Shown: positions 1 through 10,052 of the stretch, piece after piece | How positions within the stretch are numbered: the first letter of the stretch is position 1 | Layout: each line of letters begins with the position of its first letter | DNA from: Vibrio tapetis subsp. quintayensis | GTDB taxonomy: Bacteria; Pseudomonadota; Gammaproteobacteria; Enterobacterales; Vibrionaceae | Assembly: GCF_030409945.1 (NCBI RefSeq) | Contig: NZ_JAUFQV010000012.1 | Location: forward strand, 124,001 to 188,000 | Reading direction: 5' to 3' | DNA length: 64,000 nt | Translations under genes and position numbers: made by a program | Notes under the pieces: generated by a model | The model's database searches: none | The model's input: only the letters and a program-made list of their open reading frames with translations | Told to the model about the DNA's origin: nothing

Positions 1-1277
1 GTCTTATGGTGTGGAGCAGCTGGGAGCTATCATTGGTGTTGTTGGTGGTAGGCCCTGTGGTAGGGATCTCGATCAGTAAGGTCTCTAAGCGCTTTAGACG
101 AATTTCAAAAGACATGCAAACCGAGATGGGTAATTTGACCACCTCTTCCGAGCAAATGCTTAACGGCCACAAAGTCGTATTGAGCTACGGCGGTCAAGAC
201 GTAGAAAAAGGTCGTTTTGAATCCGTCAGTAATCGCATGCGTCAGCAAACCATGAAAATGGTGGTGGCTCAGCAACTGGCGAGCCCTGTGATCCAAATGA
301 TCGGTTCAATGGCTCTTGTGACGGTGTTGTTTCTAGCGAGTGTTGATTCTATTCGTGCAGACTTAACCGCAGGTACATTCACGGTTGTATTCTCTGCCAT
401 GTTAAGCATGTTGCGCCCTCTTCGTGGGTTAACGGCGGTTACGTCTGATTTCCAACGTGGTATGGCGGCTTGTCAAACGCTGTTTGGCTTAATGGATATG
501 CCAACAGAAGAAGACAATGGCAAAGTGACGAAGCAAAAAGCGTCAGGCGACATTGAAGTGAAAAACGCGACGTTCACTTACCCAACAAGTGAGACGCCCG
601 CACTGCGTGATGTAAGCTTTACATTGCCTGCAGGGAAAACAGTGGCGTTAGTAGGTCGTTCTGGTTCGGGAAAAAGTACCATTGCTAACTTGTTTACTCG
701 CTTCTACGACTTAGACGGCGGTCAAATAACGCTAGATGGTAATGATATTCGTGATTATGAGCTGAAAAATCTACGAACTCATTTCGGCTTAGTATCTCAG
801 CATGTTCATTTATTTAATGACAGCGTAGCGAACAATATTGCTTATGCGGCTGAAGACAAATACAACCAAGAGCAAATCGAACACGCGGCTGAATTGGCTT
901 ATGCTCATGACTTTATTTTGGGCCTGGATCAGGGTTATGACACGGTGATCGGTGAAAATGGTGCCAACCTTTCTGGTGGCCAACGTCAGCGTTTAGCCAT
1001 TGCTCGTGCATTACTGCGTGACTCTCCGGTACTTATTTTAGATGAAGCAACGTCTGCACTGGATACAGAGTCTGAGCGTGCCATTCAATCGGCATTAGAT
1101 GAACTGCAAAAGAACAAGACGGTATTGGTTATCGCGCACCGACTGTCTACCATCGAAAATGCAGATGAAATACTCGTGGTCGACAATGGTCAAATCGTGG
1201 AACGTGGTCATCATTCAGAGCTTTTAGAGTTGGGTGGGGCATACGCGCAGCTACATAAAATTCAATTTAGCGAGTAA
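1..1277 (+). CDS. msbA: Lipid A export ATP-binding/permease MsbA (5' truncated by window edge)
   Basis: C-terminal 425 or so residues of the homodimeric ABC flippase that moves lipid A-core across the inner membrane. The reading frame is open to the window edge; MsbA is normally about 580 residues, so roughly the first 155 (early membrane helices) lie outside. The visible part holds the last transmembrane helices and then a full nucleotide-binding domain: Walker [10 protein letters not shown] (about 217 residues from the first visible Met), signature LSGGQRQR, Walker [13 protein letters not shown] and the switch His in IAHRLST. The first in-frame Met is internal, not a real start. lpxK begins 7 bp after the stop, as in the enterobacterial msbA-lpxK operon. 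Only the start is uncertain. Confidence 0.97.
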   Translation, partial: LMVWSSWELSLVLLVVGPVVGISISKVSKRFRRISKDMQTEMGNLTTSSEQMLNGHKVVLSYGGQDVEKGRFESVSNRMRQQTMKMVVAQQLASPVIQMIGSMALVTVLFLASVDSIRADLTAGTFTVVFSAMLSMLRPLRGLTAVTSDFQRGMAACQTLFGLMDMPTEEDNGKVTKQKASGDIEVKNATFTYPTSETPALRDVSFTLPAGKTVALVGRSGSGKSTIANLFTRFYDLDGGQITLDGNDIRDYELKNLRTHFGLVSQHVHLFNDSVANNIAYAAEDKYNQEQIEHAAELAYAHDFILGLDQGYDTVIGENGANLSGGQRQRLAIARALLRDSPVLILDEATSALDTESERAIQSALDELQKNKTVLVIAHRLSTIENADEILVVDNGQIVERGHHSELLELGGAYAQLHKIQFSE

Positions 1278-1284
1278 AGGCTAA

Positions 1285-2304
1285 ATGATCGATAAGATTT
1301 GGTTTGAACAACACTGGACGAGATGGCTATTTTGGCCAGTGTTGTGGCCACTAAGCCTGTTGTTTGGTGCGATCAGTCGAAAGCGTCGTCGAGATTTTCA
1401 ATCGGGTGTTAAACCCAGTTATCGAGCGCCTGTACCTATTGTGGTCGTCGGCAACATTACCGCTGGTGGTAATGGTAAAACACCGGTAGTAGTTTGGTTG
1501 GTCGAACAACTGCAAGCTCAAGGTCTGCACGTTGGTGTGGTGTCTCGTGGTTATGGTGGTAAAGCTAAACATTATCCGTTCGTTGTCCAACACGACTCTC
1601 ATACAAATGAATGTGGCGATGAGCCATTATTGATTCGTCGCAGAACTGGCGCGGAAGTGGTGGTAGACCCAAACCGAAGTCAAGCGGTACAGACACTATT
1701 AGCGCAAGCGGATAAAACGAACCCGGTTGACGTCGTGATCACCGACGATGGGCTACAGCACTATGCTTTGCAACGAGACATTGAAATCGTAGTGATTGAT
1801 GGTCAACGTCGCTTTGGCAATCAGCAATTGCTGCCTTTAGGGCCATTACGTGAAAACGTGGCAAGGTTACCAGAGGTTGATTATCTTATTACTAATGGTG
1901 GCGTAGCACACACTGGCGAGTTTGCAATGCAACTCAAACCGAGCATGGCCATTAATTTGGTCACTGGTGAGCACAAGGCTGTAAGTGACTTAACCAATCT
2001 TGTGGCTTTTGCAGGCATTGGCCACCCGAAACGCTTTTTCAATACTTTGAGCGCTCTTGATGCTCAAGTTGTGAAAACACAAGGATTTGCTGATCACCAA
2101 GCCATCACTAAATCGCAAGTTAATGGGCTATTGCAACATGGCGATCATGTCATCATGACCGAAAAAGACGCCGTTAAGTGTGCGACGTTTAGTGACAAAA
2201 ATTGGTGGTATCTTCCGGTTTCTGCTCAGTTACCGGAAAATGCACGACAAATTATTAGAAAAATTATAGAGGTAAAAGAACACTATGGATCATCGTCTTC
2301 TTGA
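1285..2304 (+). CDS. lpxK: Tetraacyldisaccharide 4'-kinase LpxK
   Basis: Phosphorylates the 4' position of the tetraacyldisaccharide-1-phosphate to make lipid IVA, on the cytoplasmic face of the inner membrane. The 339-residue length fits the family. A hydrophobic N-terminal anchor (residues 14-30) precedes a P-loop-like [11 protein letters not shown] at 56-66, and VITDDGLQH is the conserved acidic motif. It starts 7 bp after msbA and its last 20 bp overlap the start of ycaR, so the four genes msbA-lpxK-ycaR-kdsB form one tightly packed operon that makes and exports lipid A/Kdo. Confidence 0.97.
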   Translation: MIDKIWFEQHWTRWLFWPVLWPLSLLFGAISRKRRRDFQSGVKPSYRAPVPIVVVGNITAGGNGKTPVVVWLVEQLQAQGLHVGVVSRGYGGKAKHYPFVVQHDSHTNECGDEPLLIRRRTGAEVVVDPNRSQAVQTLLAQADKTNPVDVVITDDGLQHYALQRDIEIVVIDGQRRFGNQQLLPLGPLRENVARLPEVDYLITNGGVAHTGEFAMQLKPSMAINLVTGEHKAVSDLTNLVAFAGIGHPKRFFNTLSALDAQVVKTQGFADHQAITKSQVNGLLQHGDHVIMTEKDAVKCATFSDKNWWYLPVSAQLPENARQIIRKIIEVKEHYGSSSS

Positions 2305-2464
2305 AATCGTAGCTTGCCCATTATGCAAAGGTAAGCTGACTTATGACAAAGATAAGCAAGAGCTGATATGCAAATTTGACAAGCTTGCTTTCCCTATCAA
2401 AGAGGGGATCCCTGTGCTGATTGAGCCTGAAGCTCGCACTATGTCGATGGACGAGGGGAAGTAA
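2285..2464 (+). CDS. ycaR: Trm112 family protein YcaR
   Basis: Small 59-residue protein beginning [16 protein letters not shown], with one CxxC pair and the signature IKEGIPVL near the C-terminus typical of the Trm112/YcaR (UPF0434) family. Its ATG lies inside the end of lpxK, in another frame, and its TAA overlaps the ATG of kdsB (TAATG), indicating translational coupling. YcaR between lpxK and kdsB is a conserved gammaproteobacterial arrangement. Trm112-like proteins elsewhere are zinc-binding partners of methyltransferases; only one Cys pair is visible here and its precise role in bacteria is unsettled. Confidence 0.93.
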   Translation: MDHRLLEIVACPLCKGKLTYDKDKQELICKFDKLAFPIKEGIPVLIEPEARTMSMDEGK

Positions 2465-3210
2465 TGTCTTTCACGGTTATTATCCCCGCACGTTACCAGT
2501 CAACTCGTCTACCGGGTAAGCCACTAGCCGACATCGCGGGTAAGCCTATGATTGAATGGGTTTACCAACAAGCGATGCGCTCTGGTGCCGAGAAGGTCAT
2601 TATTGCGACTGATGATAGCCGTGTGGAAGCGGTGGCTCATGGGTTTGGAGCGGAAGTCTGTATGACGTCACCCAGCCATGAATCAGGTACAGAAAGACTC
2701 GCTGAAGTGATCGAGAAAATGTCGATTCCCGAGTCGCATATCATTGTGAACGTTCAAGGTGATGAGCCGTTGATTCCACCTGAGATTATTCGTCAAGTCG
2801 CGGATAACTTGGCAGGCAGTGAAGCGCCGATGGCAACGCTGTCGGTTGATATCACTGATGAAGAAGAAGCGTTTAACCCGAATGCAGTAAAAGTGATTAC
2901 TGACGAAAAAGGATATGCACTTTACTTTAGTCGTGCGACCATCCCATGGGACAGAGACTCGTTTGCAAAAAATACGTCTAAATTGGCTCAACCGTTGCAA
3001 CGTCATATTGGCATCTATGCGTATCGTGCTGGTTTTGTGAACACTTACATTAACTGGCAGCCGAGTGCACTAGAGAAAATTGAGTGCTTAGAGCAATTGC
3101 GCGTGCTTTGGTACGGTGAGAAAATTCACGTGGCGGTGGCGAAAACTGCGCCCGCTGCAGGTGTTGATACACCGGAAGATCTAGAAGCCGTAAGACGTAT
3201 TTTAGAATAG
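2464..3210 (+). CDS. kdsB: 3-deoxy-manno-octulosonate cytidylyltransferase KdsB
   Basis: Activates Kdo to CMP-Kdo for the inner core of lipopolysaccharide; cytoplasmic. The 248-residue length equals that of E. coli KdsB. The nucleotide-binding signature [15 protein letters not shown] is at the N-terminus, VQGDEP contains the metal-binding Asp, and ERHIG-like [10 protein letters not shown] and [11 protein letters not shown] are the conserved C-terminal motifs. It is the last gene of the operon: its start overlaps the ycaR stop and a hairpin terminator follows about 70 bp downstream. Confidence 0.97.
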   Translation: MSFTVIIPARYQSTRLPGKPLADIAGKPMIEWVYQQAMRSGAEKVIIATDDSRVEAVAHGFGAEVCMTSPSHESGTERLAEVIEKMSIPESHIIVNVQGDEPLIPPEIIRQVADNLAGSEAPMATLSVDITDEEEAFNPNAVKVITDEKGYALYFSRATIPWDRDSFAKNTSKLAQPLQRHIGIYAYRAGFVNTYINWQPSALEKIECLEQLRVLWYGEKIHVAVAKTAPAAGVDTPEDLEAVRRILE

Positions 3211-3282
3211 CGAGGCAGTAGCATAACTGGATGGTAAAATAGCCCGTTAAAATAAGTAGTTAACGAGCGATTTAATAAACAT

Positions 3283-3339
3283 AAAAAGCCGCTAAATGAA
3301 ATTAATCCTTATGATGGTTTTTTCATCTAGCGGCTTTTT
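3283..3339. terminator. Bidirectional terminator between kdsB and the TetR gene
   Basis: Inverted repeat AAAAAGCCGCTAaATG / CATcTAGCGGCTTTTT with one mismatch and a loop of about 25 bases. T-runs flank it on both strands, so it can stop kdsB transcription on + and the converging TetR unit on -. Confidence 0.85.
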
Positions 3340-3424
3340 CAATTTAGATTCTAAATGGACGTGTGCATATTCATTGTATATGTTGGTTTATTGTCGACTT
3401 TATGCGTCAGAAATGGTGACTCAG

Positions 3425-4036
3425 CTAAAGCGCTTTTGCTCTCAGTGGAGTGTCTAATGGTAAATAAGTTCCAAGGTAAGCTTTAGCTGCGCGTTTGGCT
3501 TCACTTTCCATGCCCTTGGTAATAATGCCATATTTCATTTGGGAGATAGTGAAAATCGTGTCGACGATTTCAACCCAAATAAAGAAGATATCTGATTGTC
3601 GGTCAAAGCTAGGCAATTGAAAGAAATGGTCCAATATCGTAAAGATTGCGATGGCGATATCTTCATCGTTTTTACGGTCTTTTTGCTTAATACTTGCCGA
3701 TGTTTTACCGGATATAAATAGTTGACGGGCAGGGGGTTGAGTTTGATAAAAGTGAATGGCGCGGGTAACAAGGATATCAACGATGTTATGCCATGTATCT
3801 ACTTCCTCATCAGCAGGAATTTTGCTTAGTTCTCTAAGCAGCAACTCGCCATACTCGATGGCTACCTCTGTGTATATCTCATCAATATTGGCGTAAAAAT
3901 GGTAGGCCGAACTCTTGGGAATGCCGGCTTCTTTAGCAATGTCAGCAAACGTGACATCGCCAATATCGTTTTCAGTTAGCAGTTTTCGTACTGCCGCCTT
4001 TAATAATTCTCTGCGTTTAACGCCTCGGTGTTGCAT
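3425..4036 (-). CDS. TetR/AcrR family transcriptional regulator
   Basis: A 203-residue regulator. An N-terminal helix-turn-helix (residues about 8-55) contains VTFADIAKEAGIPKSSAYHFY, the TetR recognition helix pattern; the remaining ~145 residues are the variable ligand/dimerisation domain. I chose the ATG with AAAGGA five bases upstream; a TTG six codons earlier is also open but lacks a ribosome site. It lies 66 bp downstream of an unrecognised gene in the same direction and is probably co-transcribed with it. Ligand and targets cannot be inferred; no palindromic operator stood out. Confidence 0.88.
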   Translation of the reverse strand: MQHRGVKRRELLKAAVRKLLTENDIGDVTFADIAKEAGIPKSSAYHFYANIDEIYTEVAIEYGELLLRELSKIPADEEVDTWHNIVDILVTRAIHFYQTQPPARQLFISGKTSASIKQKDRKNDEDIAIAIFTILDHFFQLPSFDRQSDIFFIWVEIVDTIFTISQMKYGIITKGMESEAKRAAKAYLGTYLPLDTPLRAKAL

Positions 4037-4102
4037 AGGAATCCTTTCGCTCAATGCTCTTTTCGCCCTTTATACTGTCACTAATGCAGAGAAAAAAATA
4101 GT

Positions 4103-4690
4103 CTATTTTACAAAATGACCAAGTTGCTTTTCTAAAGCGTCTCGTACTTCTTCACCACCACGTACAATCACATGTCCGATTGGGTCGAAGTGAATAATAT
4201 CGTGGATACTGACACTTTTACTTAACTCTTCTAAGACCACCCAGGGAGATGGAAAGGCATCGAATTGAAAGTGGGTGGTTAGTTCGCCACTAAACACCAT
4301 TGCACCGCTATTTTTGCTATTACAGATCATGGCGTGTGAGTCATTATTAATTGTGATCACTTCACTTTGTAAGTTCTCAATACTGAGCTTATCGTCATCG
4401 CCAGTGAGCGATTGAATCAGCTGGGCCGTAATATTGGTGTTGGTTTGGATTTCAACTTGCAAGCCTTGAATGTCGATGTCATCGAAAAAGCCATGCAAAT
4501 AAATGGTAGAAATGAACTGCTCGAGGATAATCGGAGAGTCAAAGCGTATTTGCCACCATTGCGCCCCAGGTTGTGGTAGGAACGTTCGCTCTCTACTACG
4601 AGAAGCCATAAAATTGGCGGTATGATTAGAGAGTTTTTCGATATGACAAAGGCTTAATGTTGGATAGTTATCTAATTGTGCTGGCTGCAT
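4103..4690 (-). CDS. Hypothetical protein upstream of a TetR regulator
   Basis: A 195-residue protein I do not recognise. It starts at an ATG with AAGGAG eight bases upstream, so it is very likely expressed. There is no signal peptide or membrane helix, and composition is acidic and soluble. The central part has QWWQIRFDSPIILEQF and a conserved-looking end, DPIGHVIVRGGEEVRDAL. It may be a beta-rich cytoplasmic protein, but this is only an impression. It is the first gene of a probable two-gene unit with the TetR regulator downstream. Confidence 0.75.
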   Translation of the reverse strand: MQPAQLDNYPTLSLCHIEKLSNHTANFMASRSRERTFLPQPGAQWWQIRFDSPIILEQFISTIYLHGFFDDIDIQGLQVEIQTNTNITAQLIQSLTGDDDKLSIENLQSEVITINNDSHAMICNSKNSGAMVFSGELTTHFQFDAFPSPWVVLEELSKSVSIHDIIHFDPIGHVIVRGGEEVRDALEKQLGHFVK

Positions 4691-5035
4691 AGCTACTACT
4701 CCTTGTGCAACAGAGTGAGTCGTCCGGATTCACGTTATTGTTATACCACTATTCATCTGTGTTAAAAAATTTTGCCACATCATTAAGCGGGTGAGGGGTC
4801 ACATATGTAGCATTTTTTTCTATGCTGGGAGCATACTCGCAAAGAAACGAAAACGGCGATAGAAATGGTACCTTTAGTCATTGATGTTGTTACTCGATTG
4901 CAAGAAGCGTAGTACGTGTCGTAGAGTCTAGGGTCGGCGTATGAACAGACAAAGCCTGCGGTTAAGCAGGCTTTCTAGTGTTCGTTTGGTCAAAAATGGT
5001 TCATTTGCCTGAGCGGCTATTTAAAGCCAGTACGA
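4691..5035. other. Intergenic region, 345 bp
   Basis: Lies between two units both transcribed on the minus strand, so it carries the promoter of the unrecognised gene/TetR unit and the 3' end of the glycosyltransferase-deacetylase unit. One hairpin (4951-4974) is visible. A 15-codon open frame at 4866-4913 is too short to call. Confidence 0.6.
4951..4974. terminator. Probable hairpin terminator after the deacetylase gene
   Basis: Perfect 9-bp stem AAAGCCTGC / GCAGGCTTT with a six-base loop, about 60 bp past the deacetylase stop. There is no long T-run on either strand, so termination efficiency is uncertain. Confidence 0.5.
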
Positions 5036-5800
5036 CTATTTAAAATGAGTCAGATGGATATCTTGTTTAAGCAGAAAATCTCGGTATCTGTCGCTCATTA
5101 AGTAGTTATACTCTTGACTTCGAGCGGCAGCATGTTCGACATCTGCGCCCTTCGTGGCAGGGTGACACATGATCAAACCTTGGTGGGGTAATGATTGTAA
5201 CCATCCTTCCATCATGCCTGAAAAATCGGCCTGTTCACATATGGAGTATAAACCAGCAAACCCATTATTGTGTTTTAAGTTATGGCCTTGAATTTTCTGC
5301 TTGAACCCAAGATTTAGTAGCTGAATCGCCACGGCTTTAATAGCTGAATCATGGCCGCTAAGAGGTACGGAAGGGTCGCGAACCCAGATTTTTCCATCAG
5401 AGTATCGCCTTGATAGTTCATTCAATACCACATCACGAATCTGCGGAAAAGCATGAACATGTTGATGGCCATCCAAATAATCAGGTGCCTGGTTTAACGC
5501 ATCTTCATAGTTATCAAGCTGAGCCTGCAGCGTGCTTAATAGCGTTTGTTTATCAGAACGCCTTGTTAAGGCATTGAGCATTAATGTACCGAGCGAATCA
5601 ATGTGACCCAAATCGAAATGCAAACCCAATGCGGCATCGGATTGATAAGGCTTCAGTTGCTGGGCTGAATGCTGCCAATTGGGCATTAAAGTCATGCAGC
5701 TGGTCGCAGAAATTCGCTTGTGTTCCAGCAAATCAATAATGGCCGTGTCGACTTCAGCAGACATGGCGAAATCATCTGCGCAAATAATCAGGTTTTTCAT
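5036..5800 (-). CDS. ChbG/HpnK (YdjC-like) family carbohydrate deacetylase
   Basis: 254-residue protein of the ChbG/HpnK family, metal-dependent enzymes that remove acetyl groups from acetylated sugars such as chitobiose, or act in hopanoid side-chain processing. Near the N-terminus ICADDFAMS holds the Asp pair of the metal site; LGLHFDLGH and DYLDGHQHVHAFP carry the conserved His residues, and MCHPA is a C-terminal family motif. No signal peptide is seen, so it should act in the cytoplasm. Its ATG overlaps the stop of the upstream glycosyltransferase (ATGA), implying coupled translation and a lipid-linked sugar as likely substrate. The exact substrate is unknown. Confidence 0.87.
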   Translation of the reverse strand: MKNLIICADDFAMSAEVDTAIIDLLEHKRISATSCMTLMPNWQHSAQQLKPYQSDAALGLHFDLGHIDSLGTLMLNALTRRSDKQTLLSTLQAQLDNYEDALNQAPDYLDGHQHVHAFPQIRDVVLNELSRRYSDGKIWVRDPSVPLSGHDSAIKAVAIQLLNLGFKQKIQGHNLKHNNGFAGLYSICEQADFSGMMEGWLQSLPHQGLIMCHPATKGADVEHAAARSQEYNYLMSDRYRDFLLKQDIHLTHFK

Positions 5801-6810
5801 CAGGACTCTTTCGTTGATTCGGTTTCGTCGCGTTCATCTTTGCTTTGTTGGTATTCTTCAACGATATAAAGAGGGCGCTTTTTAACTTCAGAGAATACGC
5901 GAGCCAAATAATCGCCCATGATACCGATAGACAGTAATTGAATACCACCGAGGAAGAAGATAGCAATGGTCAGTGTTGGCCAACCTGGAACGTCTGAGCC
6001 AAAAATCAGCGTTCTAAGCATGATCATAATGCCGTAGCCAAAGGAGAGTGCAGAAATTGCCGCACCAATCACCATCCAAATTTTTAGTGGGATGCTACTG
6101 AACGAGGTTAATCCCGTCATTGCGAGCGAGGTTAAATCGCGAAAACGGAAGCTGCTGGTACCACTGAGGCGGTCGACGACTTCAAACGTGACTGATTTGG
6201 TTTTGAAGCCAACCCATGCGTATAACCCTTTCATCATGCGTGTGCGTTCTGGCAATTGCTTTAATGCCTCAACGACATTGCGGCCAATAAGACGAAAATC
6301 GCCAGCGTCAGGATGAATGTGTACATCGGAGATTCGATTCAGGAGGCTATAGTATACTTTGGTAAACGCGCGCTTTGCCAAGGATTCATCTTCACGGTTA
6401 TCACGGACACCGTAAACCATGTCGTAACCCTCACGCCAATGTTCAATGAATTGCTTCACCACTGATAACGGGTGTTGACCATCCGAATCCATTAAAATAA
6501 CTACGTCGCCACGGGCATTGTCTAGGCCAGCACTGATAGCGATCTCTTTACCAAAGTTACGTGATAGTTTGACGAGGGAAATTGGGTACTGCTTCGACAG
6601 TTCTTTTGCCGTAGCGACCGTTTCATCGGCACTGCCATCGTCAACAATTAGAATCTCAACTTCGTTGCAGTAATCTTTTAGAAAGTCGTAGGCTTCCTGA
6701 ACCACCTGAGGTAAGTTTTTCGATTCATTATAAGCTGGCAATAAGCATGTAATGATGTTCGGGTTCTCACGGATAAATTGTACGTTTGAGGTGCTTTGTG
6801 AGTTGCTCAT
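5800..6810 (-). CDS. Family 2 glycosyltransferase, polyprenyl-phosphate sugar transferase type (GtrB/ArnC-like)
   Basis: 336 residues. The N-terminal GT-A domain has LLPAYNESKNL, VDDGSADET and the metal-binding MDSDGQHP (DXD-like), then RNFGKEIAISAG, all typical of DPM1/GtrB/ArnC-type enzymes that transfer a sugar from a nucleotide donor to undecaprenyl phosphate. Two membrane helices follow near the C-terminus (around residues 240-263 and 278-300), then a charged tail. It is first in a two-gene unit with the ChbG/HpnK-type deacetylase. No flippase or further transferase lies nearby, so the final glycan acceptor is not evident. Confidence 0.9.
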   Translation of the reverse strand: MSNSQSTSNVQFIRENPNIITCLLPAYNESKNLPQVVQEAYDFLKDYCNEVEILIVDDGSADETVATAKELSKQYPISLVKLSRNFGKEIAISAGLDNARGDVVILMDSDGQHPLSVVKQFIEHWREGYDMVYGVRDNREDESLAKRAFTKVYYSLLNRISDVHIHPDAGDFRLIGRNVVEALKQLPERTRMMKGLYAWVGFKTKSVTFEVVDRLSGTSSFRFRDLTSLAMTGLTSFSSIPLKIWMVIGAAISALSFGYGIMIMLRTLIFGSDVPGWPTLTIAIFFLGGIQLLSIGIMGDYLARVFSEVKKRPLYIVEEYQQSKDERDETESTKES

Positions 6811-7033
6811 AAAAATTCCGCAGTTGGCTATGGTCTAAATTCGAATTATCGATGTTATTATCTTTATTCAGTATATCTATGACAACATAACAATCAAAAT
6901 TGTTTCATTCTGTTGCCATATTAGAAATTAGGTTGAATTAAATCGACCTCAACCACCTTTGTCAATCGTAATCGAATATAAATATTACAGGCTATAAACA
7001 CTGCCTCATCAACTGGTTGCAGTAATCATGGCT

Positions 7034-7061
7034 TAAAAAAAAGCCCATGGCGTACATGGGC
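7034..7061 (-). terminator. Rho-independent terminator of the yeaG-yeaH-ycgB operon
   Basis: Stem GCCCATG / CATGGGC with a five-base loop, followed on the minus strand by a run of eight T. It lies about 50 bp past the ycgB stop. Confidence 0.9.
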
Positions 7062-7108
7062 AAATGGAGGTTGTTACTTACTCTGAAAATATGTGAACGC
7101 GGCAATCG

Positions 7109-8632
7109 TTATATGCCGCTGCTGTATCGTTCCTTATCCGGACATGTCCCTAGAATTTCGTGACCACCCGTTTCGTTTTCTTGCTGTAAGATGACATCAA
7201 AGCCCCATAGGCGATGCAGGTGCTTAAGTACTTCAGGGTAACTTTTATGCAGTGGCACTCTGTTTTGAGGGACGTATTGTAAGATGAGTGAACGGTCGCC
7301 TCTGACATCTACATTCCATACTTGTATGTTTGGCTCTAGATTACTCAAATTGTATTGAGCGGCGAGTTTCTCACGTACAATTTTGTAGCCAGTTTCATTG
7401 TGTATTTCACTTATCTCAATGTAGTTTTTCCGGTCATCGTCTTTGATTGAAAAGAGTTTGAAGTCTCTCATTAATTTAGGAGAGAGATATTGGCTAATAA
7501 AGCTTTCGTCTTTGAAGTTTTCCATTGCGAAATGCAACGTATCTAACCAGTTACTGCCCGCGATTTCAGGGAACCATTGTTTGTCTTCTTCCGTTGGATC
7601 TTCGCAGATCCGACGAATGTCTTGGAACATAGCAAAACCGAGTGCGTAAGGGTTAATACCACTGAAGTAAGGGCTATTATAAGCCGGTTGTGCAACAACG
7701 CTGGTGTGACTATGAAGAAACTCTAGCATGAATTTGTCCGAGACCAATCCATCGTCATAAAGGTGGTTTAGGATGGTGTAGTGCCAAAATGTCGCCCAGC
7801 CTTCATTCATTACCTGAGTCTGTTTTTGCGGATAAAAATATTGGCTAATTTTTCGTACAATTCTCACAACTTCACGCTGCCACGGCTCAAGAAGAGGTGC
7901 GTGTTTTTCGATGAAGTAAAGAATGTTTTCTTGTGGTTCACTGGGAAATCGAGGACGTTCTTGCGTTTCTTTTTCTTCAGACCGTGGTACGGTTTTCCAT
8001 AGGTCATTGACTTGAGACTGTAGGTACGCTTCTCTAGATTCCTGCCGCGCTTTTTCTTCAACGATAGAGATTTTCTCTGGGCGTTTATAGCGGTCGACAC
8101 CATAATTCATTAGGGCATGGCACGAATCGAGAAGTTTTTCGACTTCATCTACGCCATGTTTGGTTTCGCATTCAGTGATGTAATTGCGAGCAAACAGCAG
8201 ATAATCTACGATTGAACTGGCGTCCGTCCAAGTTTGAAACAGATAATTGCCTTTAAAGAAAGAGTTGTGTCCATAACAGGCGTGAGCCATAACCAACGCC
8301 TGCATTGTGATGGTATTCTCTTCCATGAGGTAAGCGATACATGGATCTGAGTTGATCACGATTTCATAGGCAAGCCCCATTTGTCCGTGTTTGTAGTTTT
8401 GTTCCGTTTGAATGAACTTCTTGCCAAATGACCAGTGATGGTAGTTGATCGGCATACCAATACTAGAATAGGCGTCCATCATTTGTTCCGCAGTGATTAC
8501 TTCGATTTGATTCGGATAAGCGTCAAGGCGGTAGTGTTCAGCCACACGTTTGATTTCTTTGTGGTAGTCGTCGAGTAAGTCGAACGTCCAGTCCGGTCCG
8601 TCGGGCAGCATTTTGTTTGTTGTTGTCGTCAT
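7109..8632 (-). CDS. ycgB: SpoVR family protein (YcgB)
   Basis: 507 residues, the normal length of the family. Characteristic stretches are PNQIEVITAEQMMDAY, IGMPINYHHWSFGK, VMNEGWATFWHY and YFSGINPYALGF. The biochemical role is not established; the family is named for a Bacillus spore-cortex gene, but in non-sporulating Proteobacteria it is found with yeaG/yeaH and linked to stationary-phase and stress responses. It is cytoplasmic by sequence. GGGAGG precedes its start, which is only 11 bp after the yeaH stop, so it is the third gene of the yeaG-yeaH-ycgB operon. Confidence 0.95.
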   Translation of the reverse strand: MTTTTNKMLPDGPDWTFDLLDDYHKEIKRVAEHYRLDAYPNQIEVITAEQMMDAYSSIGMPINYHHWSFGKKFIQTEQNYKHGQMGLAYEIVINSDPCIAYLMEENTITMQALVMAHACYGHNSFFKGNYLFQTWTDASSIVDYLLFARNYITECETKHGVDEVEKLLDSCHALMNYGVDRYKRPEKISIVEEKARQESREAYLQSQVNDLWKTVPRSEEKETQERPRFPSEPQENILYFIEKHAPLLEPWQREVVRIVRKISQYFYPQKQTQVMNEGWATFWHYTILNHLYDDGLVSDKFMLEFLHSHTSVVAQPAYNSPYFSGINPYALGFAMFQDIRRICEDPTEEDKQWFPEIAGSNWLDTLHFAMENFKDESFISQYLSPKLMRDFKLFSIKDDDRKNYIEISEIHNETGYKIVREKLAAQYNLSNLEPNIQVWNVDVRGDRSLILQYVPQNRVPLHKSYPEVLKHLHRLWGFDVILQQENETGGHEILGTCPDKERYSSGI

Positions 8633-8643
8633 AGCGCACCTCC

Positions 8644-9915
8644 CTATGCTGTCTCTTTATGAAACAGCTCCCTAAATACAGGGAAAATATCATCCACAGT
8701 TTTAATGTTTTTCATGGCGAAATTGTCGAATGTTTCTTCTAGTTTTTCATATTCATGCCATAACGTTTGATGGCTGCGTCTGGTGATTTCAATGTATGAG
8801 TAATACTGGCAAGTGGGCAACAGTTGGCTAACCAGCAGTTCCTTACATTTTGGAGAATCGTCAGCCCAATTGTCGCCATCGGACGCTTGCGCAGCGTAGA
8901 TGTTCCATTCGTTTCTTGGGTATCTATCTGAAACGATGTCATTCATCAGCTTTAATGCACTTGAAACGATGGTTCCGCCAGTTTCTTGAGAATAGAAGAA
9001 TTCATGTTCGTCTACTTCTTTGGCCTGGGTGTGGTGACGAATAAACACCACTTCTACGTTTTCATAGGTACGGGTTAGAAATAAATACAAGAGTACGTAA
9101 AAGCGTTTAGCGATGTCTTTCGTCGCTTGATCCATCGAGCCTGATACATCCATTAAGCAAAACATGACAGCCTGGCTGGATGGGATAGGGCGTTTTTCAT
9201 AGTTTTTAAAGCGTAAATCAAACGTGTCGATAAACGGCACGCTTTTTATTTTGTTACGTAAGCTATCTATTTCGTCTTTTATTTCTTTTTCCAGTAATGG
9301 TTTTGCCGGTTCTTCATTTTCTATTCGACTCAATTCTGCTTCCAGCTCTTTAAGCATCCGACGTTTACCCGACGTCATGGCCGTTCGCCTTGCGAGGGAC
9401 TGTTGCAGTGATCGCACGACAGAGATGTTGGCGGGAATGCCTGCGGTTTGAAAACCGGAGCGGTGGGTTTTCCACTCAGTAATTTTGTTTACTTGGTTTT
9501 TTTGAAGATTGGGCAGCGCTAAATCTTCAAATAAAATGTCTAAGTATTCGTCCTTGGAAATCTGGAATACGAATTCATCTTCGCCCTCACCATCTTGGCT
9601 CGCATCGCCCTCACCAGCTCCAGAACCTTGATCGCCACCTTTCGGGCGCTCTATCTTATCGCCAGGAGAGAATTGGTCGTTGCCTGGGTGTACGCGGTCT
9701 CTAACACCGCCTTGTCCTTGGTGAAAGGCAGGTTCATTGATGTCTTTACTTGGAATAGCGATGTCTTCACCGGTATCGGTGTTGGTGATGGAACGACGAT
9801 TGACGGCATCAGATACCGATTCTTTAATCTTCTCTTTATGGCGTCTTAAAAAGCGCTGTCTGTTAACGGTGCTTTTGTTTTTGCCATTGAGCCTACGGTC
9901 AATAAATTGCGCCAT
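8644..9915 (-). CDS. yeaH: YeaH/YhbH family protein (DUF444, von Willebrand A domain)
   Basis: 423 residues. A charged N-terminus ([12 protein letters not shown]) and a Gly/Asp-rich low-complexity linker (about residues 70-115) lead to a C-terminal von Willebrand A-like domain with the metal-site motif MDVSGSMD (DxSxS) near residue 255. The family is the constant partner of the PrkA-type kinase YeaG; in E. coli the pair responds to nitrogen starvation and other stress, though YeaH's molecular function is unknown. GAGGGAG lies upstream of the ATG. It sits between yeaG (137 bp upstream) and ycgB. Confidence 0.95.
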   Translation of the reverse strand: MAQFIDRRLNGKNKSTVNRQRFLRRHKEKIKESVSDAVNRRSITNTDTGEDIAIPSKDINEPAFHQGQGGVRDRVHPGNDQFSPGDKIERPKGGDQGSGAGEGDASQDGEGEDEFVFQISKDEYLDILFEDLALPNLQKNQVNKITEWKTHRSGFQTAGIPANISVVRSLQQSLARRTAMTSGKRRMLKELEAELSRIENEEPAKPLLEKEIKDEIDSLRNKIKSVPFIDTFDLRFKNYEKRPIPSSQAVMFCLMDVSGSMDQATKDIAKRFYVLLYLFLTRTYENVEVVFIRHHTQAKEVDEHEFFYSQETGGTIVSSALKLMNDIVSDRYPRNEWNIYAAQASDGDNWADDSPKCKELLVSQLLPTCQYYSYIEITRRSHQTLWHEYEKLEETFDNFAMKNIKTVDDIFPVFRELFHKETA

Positions 9916-10052
9916 AAGTTACTCCCTCTGAAACGTCAAAGTGTCAAACTCCGTGATTGAAGCGAAAGCAGGAACATGGCTCCTGCATTTCGGTTCAAGA
10001 CACTGGTCTACTGATATCCTTTTCTAGTGGTGAAATTATCCAGCCACGCAGG

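Noticed and set aside
4866..4913. 15-codon open frame starting MVPLVIDVV
   Set aside because: Too short, no clear ribosome site and no recognised match; chance is the simplest explanation.
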